NCBI RefSeq assembly: GCF_027595985.1
Contig: NC_073303.1
Coordinates: 378,006,034-378,070,033, forward strand
DNA from: Sorex araneus
Taxonomy: Eukaryota; Chordata; Mammalia; Eulipotyphla; Soricidae
Reading direction: 5' to 3'
Length of the DNA stretch: 64,000 nt
Positions 59,339 to 64,000 of this stretch are shown here, in pieces. Under the pieces are notes generated by a model, which was not told the DNA's origin, did not search any database, and saw only the letters and a program-made list of their open reading frames with translations. Both the position numbers and the translations under genes were made by a program. Every line of letters starts with the position of its first letter. Position 1 is the stretch's first letter.

Positions 59339-59915
59339 AGTTTAATTCTGTACGAACGCTTTAGGCTACTATGAGTCCACTTTTGAACTCTAGCATTGCA
59401 CTTCTCAATGAATAGCGCTCTTGTTTGGCTGAAGCTTGAATGTTAGCATCCTCCTTCCGTCGCCTCTCACAGAGAGCAGCAGTGCCAACATTCATCCACA
59501 GCTATCCTCCATTTACAGTGGGAAGTCCTAGCCAGGGACTCTATACTGAGATGCAATCCCTACTTCCCCCCTACGACCTTAGAAGGAGGTCATAGAAGGA
59601 GCTTCCTGTGGGTTTACGAAAGGGAGGAAGACTGAGAGATCAAAGAGGTAAGTCGAGGTGTGCTAAGCACCAGACACTGGTATGGCGAAGATATGGGTGC
59701 TCAAGAGAGCACATGCCTCTTGGTGGCGCTAATATGTCCACCGGAGACATAGATTTTCAGTAAAATTTGTGAAGGAGTTTAAGTCATCTTGGGCTGGAAA
59801 ACATCACTCAGAAGTGTCCAAGAGGTTTCTTCACTGGTCTGTCTATCCACTTCATACTTTCTCTCTGCAACTAATTTATATGTCACACCACACACATGCA
59901 CACACAGACATAGAA
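59339..59915. other. Unassigned
   Basis: gtgctaagcaccagacactgg at about 59660 recalls an ancient L2/MIR core, but weakly. No gene recognised. Confidence 0.35.
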
Positions 59916-59943
59916 ACACACACACACACACACACACACACAC
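59916..59943. repeat. (CA)n microsatellite
   Basis: About 14 CA units, preceded by an impure CA-rich stretch from 59884. Confidence 0.94.
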
Positions 59944-60735
59944 CTGCAAGTATAAACTTTCTACAAGGCACAGCTTTGATATCTTAGCTTCCTCTGTGCA
60001 AATATTCAACAGAACACAGTGTGCTTAACTAAATCCAAACAACGAGAATGTAGCAAAGATATAAATAAATGCATTTCCTGGGTTCTTTCTTGTCTGCTTT
60101 CGTCACTCTACATGTGTCCATATGTATTGTGTTCACTGCATGTATGAGCAAGTGTTCTCATCAGAAATGTCATCCGCGTTTCCACCCAGAGAACCTCCTG
60201 CGCCTCCACATGTATAAAATATCCTTACTTAAGCTTTCTTCCCCATCAGGATAAATGTGCCTTTATTGCTCTTTGTTCTTATCATAACCGTAATAAGAAA
60301 CCTAGAATCAAATTACTTCCAAAAGTTTATTTCTACACGTGTTCCACAAACCCTTTCTTAATACTGCTTCCAAGTAGTTTCACATATTTCTCTCAGAAAT
60401 CATTTATGAAAACATTGAATAAACACGTTATAAGTTTGTCATGTTTTACATCATCTTTAGTCATTTGTGTAACTTTACACTCTGAGAATGTGGTTTACAC
60501 ACTTAAGAAACAATTTTAGAAACCCAATGTAAGTCTCCATATAGAACCGATGTTCACTATATTTTGTTGCATACTTTCTAGAGAAAAGAAATGTCCAACC
60601 AATAGTCCTACAAACACCTGAGGAATGTATGTTTTCTGATAGATATATGTTTATAAAGTTTTGGGTACTTTATTTGGAGTTATTTTAGGATCCAGACCAG
60701 ATTACCAACTAAGGGGGAAAAAAGAATTTAAAGGA
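59944..60735. other. Unassigned AT-rich DNA
   Basis: No gene or repeat recognised. Confidence 0.4.
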
Positions 60736-60805
60736 GCAAGGAATGTAGTTCAGTGGGAAAGTATATAGTTTCAAGTATGTAAGATCTCCAGATCTGATTC
60801 TAAGC

Positions 60806-61147
60806 AAGGAAGGAAGGAAGGAAGGACGGAAGGAAGGAAGGAAGGAAGGAAGGAAGGAAGGAAGGAAGGAAGGAAGGAAGGAAGGAAGGAAGGAAGGAAG
60901 GAAGGAAGGAAGGAAGGGAGGGAGGGAGGGAGGGAGGGAGGGAGGGAGGAAGGAAGGGAGGGAGGGAGGGAGGAAGGAAGGAAGGAAGGAAGGAAGGAAG
61001 GAAGGAAGGAAGGAAGGAAGGAAGGAAGGAAGGAAGGAAGGAAGGAAGGAAGGAAGGGAGAGAGGGAGGGAGGGAGGGAGGGAGGGAGGGAGGGAGGGAG
61101 GGAGGGAGGGAGGGAGGGAGGGAGGGAGGGAGGGAGGGAGGGAGGGG
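60806..61147. repeat. Long (GGAA)n/(GGGA)n purine tract
   Basis: About 340 bp of tetranucleotide repeat in alternating blocks: GGAA to ~60915, GGGA to ~60946, a short GGAA, GGGA to ~60971, GGAA to ~61055, then GGGA to the end, with one GGAC interruption near 60826. Upstream, 60736-60805 (gcaaggaatgtagttcagtg) looks like a worn SINE head, so the tract may have grown from a SINE tail. Confidence 0.97.
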
Positions 61148-61267
61148 AAAATGTATTTGGTTCTTCTCCCTCTTTTATGATCAGTTTCTTTTCTTCTTTA
61201 AATTTTGTTGTGTTCCTCAATATGTATGTATGTATAAATGTAGTGTATAACATTATATATATATATA
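61148..61267. other. Spacer with (AT)n
   Basis: T-rich spacer ending in a short (AT)n run at 61254-61268. Confidence 0.6.
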
Positions 61268-61268
61268 T

Positions 61269-61429
61269 TATTTTGGGGGGTCACACCCAGCGATCAGGGG
61301 GCACTCCTGGCTTTGAATTCAGGAACTATTCCTGGCGGTACTCAGAGGACCATATGGGATGCTGAGAATCGAACCCGGGTTGGCACATGCACGGCAAATG
61401 CCCTACCTGCTGTGCTATCACTCCAGCCT
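61269..61429 (-). mobile_element. Shrew-type SINE
   Basis: ttttggggggtcacacccag, gcactcctggctttgaattc, ccatatgggatgctgagaat, cgaacccgggttggcacatg and gctatcactccagcc. Fairly young, with an ~8-bp internal deletion. Confidence 0.93.
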
Positions 61430-61539
61430 TGGTATCCACATTATTATCTTGCAATAACACTAATATACTCTGGTTATGTGGTTGAATATTAACTATTTTT
61501 TATTTTGTGTTTGTTTACAACTTGAGAGCTTGCTAAAGA

Positions 61540-61645
61540 TCTAGAGATATTTAGTATAGATGCAAAAACTGAGTCTCTATATTCAGGGACTTAACCAATG
61601 CCACACAGTCAGGAGGTGAGATCATGAAGATCTGAATTAAAGGTC
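61540..61645 (-). mobile_element. Ancient MIR/L2-class remnant
   Basis: atgcaaaaactgagtctcta, gggacttaaccaatgccaca and cagtcaggaggtgagatcat follow the complement of the conserved MIR core (aaactgag ... cttaa ... cacacagt). Highly diverged. Confidence 0.55.
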
Positions 61646-62435
61646 AAAACTAAATTAAAAAAAAAACTCTTACAATGAATGAAGTCAAACATAACTCTGA
61701 ATGGCAATATGCTGATCACATTTTATCTGCCAGGAACTGAAATGGCCCATGGATTTACAACAGAACCAACTAGCTTAAGAACCTTTTTATCTAGGACAAT
61801 ACACCACCACATGCCTCTCAGCTCAACCGGGATATGCACTACACACGGTTCTCTAATCTTCACCATTGTGGCTCAAACAATGTTAAGCAGGATTTCTAGT
61901 TTCTATTAAAGAAAATAGAATGTGATATCACCACACATATGAAGCCTAAGCAATTTTCATGAAAATGGGGAGATGATGAAAGGTGGGACCACTCTGACCC
62001 TCATCAATCAGCAAAAGATTTCTAGAGTTGGAGGAAATAAATCAGCTTTATATATTTGTGAGGAAAGGGCATGGGATTATCACAAGCTGCATGCTGGTGA
62101 CAATTTGACACGCTCTGTCAAGAATGATATTCCTTGCAATTGACAGTCTGCATTTATAAATTGCATACATTGAACGAAATATATGCCAGCATCCAGCACC
62201 TCCTCAGTTGGCTTGCAGGTAAGAAACTATTATGCCATTATTGTTGGTAACCTGGAATAATAAGAGAATTTATAAACCCTAGACAGTTAAAATATTCTCT
62301 GCCCCTTTCACTCTCTCTTTGCGTAGTGTTAAGGAAACACTTTATAATCAGGATTATCTCTTTAAAATTTAATATTAAATACAAGCAATGGAAAAAATTG
62401 CAATTGATATTTTTTATATTCATTAAAAGTGTTTG
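61646..62435. other. Unassigned
   Basis: Mixed AT-rich DNA. Nothing recognised. Confidence 0.4.
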
Positions 62436-62602
62436 ACTTTTGTTTGAAGGCCACACCTGGCATTACTCAGGGCTTACTACTGGCTCAGAATACAAGGATA
62501 AGTCCTGACTGAGCTCACAGGATCGTGGGTGGTGCCAAGGATTGATCTCAGGCTGGCATATGCAAGCCAAACACCCTATCGGCAGTTCTCGCTCTCTGAG
62601 TC
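62436..62602 (-). mobile_element. Old SINE copy
   Basis: gaaggccacacctggcatta, cagggcttactactggctca, gtggtgccaaggattgatct and gcaagccaaacaccctatcg in SINE order, diverged. Confidence 0.83.
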
Positions 62603-62954
62603 CATATTAATAATGTTCTAACAACTGAAGAAATATTTCTCTCTGAGTATTTTTAGCAAATATTCCAGATTTCTGTTTTTACTGTATATAATTCCCAAAA
62701 CTGAAATTCCATATGATTTGATGCACTGTTTTATCTGTTTATTTATTTATTTAAGAATTCTAGCTTTTTCTTTAAGATTCTACTATTTGAATCTGAGTTC
62801 GGAAGAGGATTTTGTTTTTCATTTTGACCTTGCGACTTTTTTAATACAGTACTTGACTTTTCATCACTCATAGAAGTGAATCTTCTGCCTTAGATATCTT
62901 ATTTCCTCTATTCTTCTGTTCTTTTGAAACTCCAAGTGGGTAAATATTAATTTT

Positions 62955-63090
62955 TAAAATTTTATTTTTATCAGAAAAACCTAGACTTTCAAAGCTGTTC
63001 ATTATACAGTTGTTTCAGGTATTTAGTATTCTGACACCATCAGTGTGACCCTCCCTCCACCAATGTCCCCTCCGTTAGTTAGAGCATGGC
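62955..63090 (-). mobile_element. Old L1 3'-end fragment
   Basis: caaagctgttcattatacag, ttgtttcaggtatttagtat and ctccctccaccaatgtcccc are the complement of the older L1 3'-UTR type. Confidence 0.6.
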
Positions 63091-63604
63091 GCTGATAAAT
63101 ACTAAATTTTGTTATTCTCTCCTCCATAACTCCTGTGCCCTAACTAATTTCTATGTCTTTTGTTTTCTGTGTTACCAGTGTACCATTTACTGGACTCAAA
63201 GTCAAAGGTTATCCTCTATGTGCAGAGAATTTATTCCTGGAAGAACTTGCTGTGGAATACCAGTGTGGAGCATCCAGCAAACCCAGGCATAGGTGCCTGC
63301 AGAATAGACAAGAGCCAAGATGCCACTGGAGGCTGCTGCCATGTGCTGGACACATCCTGAGGCCGGAGTAGCCTGGCTTCATTGATTTCATAAAGGAAAG
63401 CAGTTCAGAAGGATATTGAAGTTTTGACCTAAGCAACGATAATAATGGTTTTACAGTTGACTGAGATAAAAATGGATATGATTGAAGGGAAGAAAACTGC
63501 AATTACAGATGCTAAGCCTTAAAAGTTTCAAAGTCTTTTAAATACCAGTTGGAGACATTTAGGGAGCAAAGAGTGAAAGAGAGCAAACGGAGCCAGTAGG
63601 AAGC
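63091..63604. other. Unassigned; no confirmed exon
   Basis: 63150-63370 has three overlapping short open frames with fairly balanced composition and no clear repeat. I see no family resemblance, and no splice-site pair was verified. Confidence 0.35.
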
Positions 63605-63782
63605 ATGATGGGGTCAGAGAACAGTACCGTGGGCAAGGCCGTGCCTGTGTGCAGTGAGCTGGGTTTCACTCGTGGCATCTGCTCTGATCCACTGAGCACG
63701 TTAGTGCAGATCCAGGGAGGGGTAGCCCCGAGCAAAGTAGTATGGGGGCAAAAGACAAAAATCACACAAACAAAAACAGCTA
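63605..63782 (+). mobile_element. Old SINE copy
   Basis: ggtcagagaacagtaccgtg, ctgggtttcactcgtggcat, ccactgagcacgttagtgca, gggtagccccgagcaaag and an A-rich end. Diverged. Confidence 0.6.
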
Positions 63783-63796
63783 CATAAATTTTAGGG

Positions 63797-63957
63797 ATGT
63801 GGGGACACACTTGCCTGTGCTTAAGGCTTTGCTTTGCATTCGGGAATCACTCCTGGTGGACATAGGAACCATTTACAGCCATACACAGCGCAGGGGATGA
63901 AACCGTGTGGACTGTGTGTGATGCACTTTCCACTGGCCTGTGTCCCTCAGCTTGGAA
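63797..63957 (-). mobile_element. Old SINE copy
   Basis: aaggctttgctttgcattcg, ggaatcactcctggtggaca, gcgcaggggatgaaaccgtg and ccactggcctgtgtcc. Diverged; in opposite orientation to its neighbour at 63605. Confidence 0.65.
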
Positions 63958-64000
63958 CATGATTCTTAGAACAAGTCTCTGCCACCCATAGAAATCTTTA

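Noticed and set aside
60771-61253. 160-codon minus-strand frame rich in Ser, Pro, Leu and Phe
   Set aside because: It is simply the translation of the GGAA/GGGA tetranucleotide tract; no gene.
63153-63371. Possible exon with three overlapping short frames
   Set aside because: No family resemblance, no verified splice sites, and the neighbourhood is old L1 and SINE sequence.

Overview
This window looks like mammalian nuclear DNA from a non-coding, repeat-dense region. It is AT-rich overall, has no bacterial-style gene packing, and contains an intact-looking set of L1 3' ends, tRNA-derived SINEs, endogenous-retrovirus LTRs, long dinucleotide microsatellites and a U6 snRNA pseudogene. The dominant SINE has a head of the type ggctggagcgatagcacag...gggttcgattccc and a tail of the type gtgtgacccaaaaagcaaaa. 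From memory this is the SINE of shrews (Soricidae, most likely Sorex), so I infer a shrew genome. I could not check this against a database. I found no convincing host protein-coding exon, no functional tRNA and no CRISPR array. The short open frames scattered through the window are chance frames or lie inside repeats.

Layout. 1-2.7 kb: unassigned sequence and a GA microsatellite. 2.7-9.3 kb: a SINE cluster, including a 33-bp direct repeat around a 1.2-kb block, and a ~640-bp RTE-tailed element at 8632-9274. 10.26-11.40 kb: an apparent solo LTR with a 6-bp target duplication. 11.4-16 kb: L1 3' ends and unassigned AT-rich DNA. 16.09 kb: U6 pseudogene. 16.5-20.4 kb: RTE-tailed SINEs, a ~650-bp piece of an RTE-clade LINE (17640-18295) and an L1 ORF2 fragment. 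23.37-23.86 kb: a class I-type solo LTR. 25-41 kb: alternating SINEs, L1 3' UTRs, RTE-tailed elements and microsatellites. 41.3-44.9 kb and 56.7-59.1 kb: repeat-poor stretches. 45-56.7 kb: L1 fragments and several RTE-tailed elements, one with an apparent 5' inversion. 59-64 kb: microsatellites, a 340-bp purine tract and older SINEs.

How the parts work together. Two retrotransposition machines appear to have shaped the window. One group of SINEs ends in an A-rich tail, as expected for L1 mobilisation. A second group carries the same tRNA-like head but ends in a ~50-bp tail (gagcaaatcgatgaacaac type) followed by short ACAGTG-type repeats. That tail matches the last codons of the RTE LINE fragment in this same window. 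A third, longer family (~520-670 bp) has its own conserved 5' end, shares the middle of the short SINE and ends in the same RTE tail. The simplest reading is an RTE LINE with two parasitic, non-autonomous partners. What I recall of the LINE's C-terminal protein sequence resembles nematode RTE elements, which raises the possibility of horizontal transfer.
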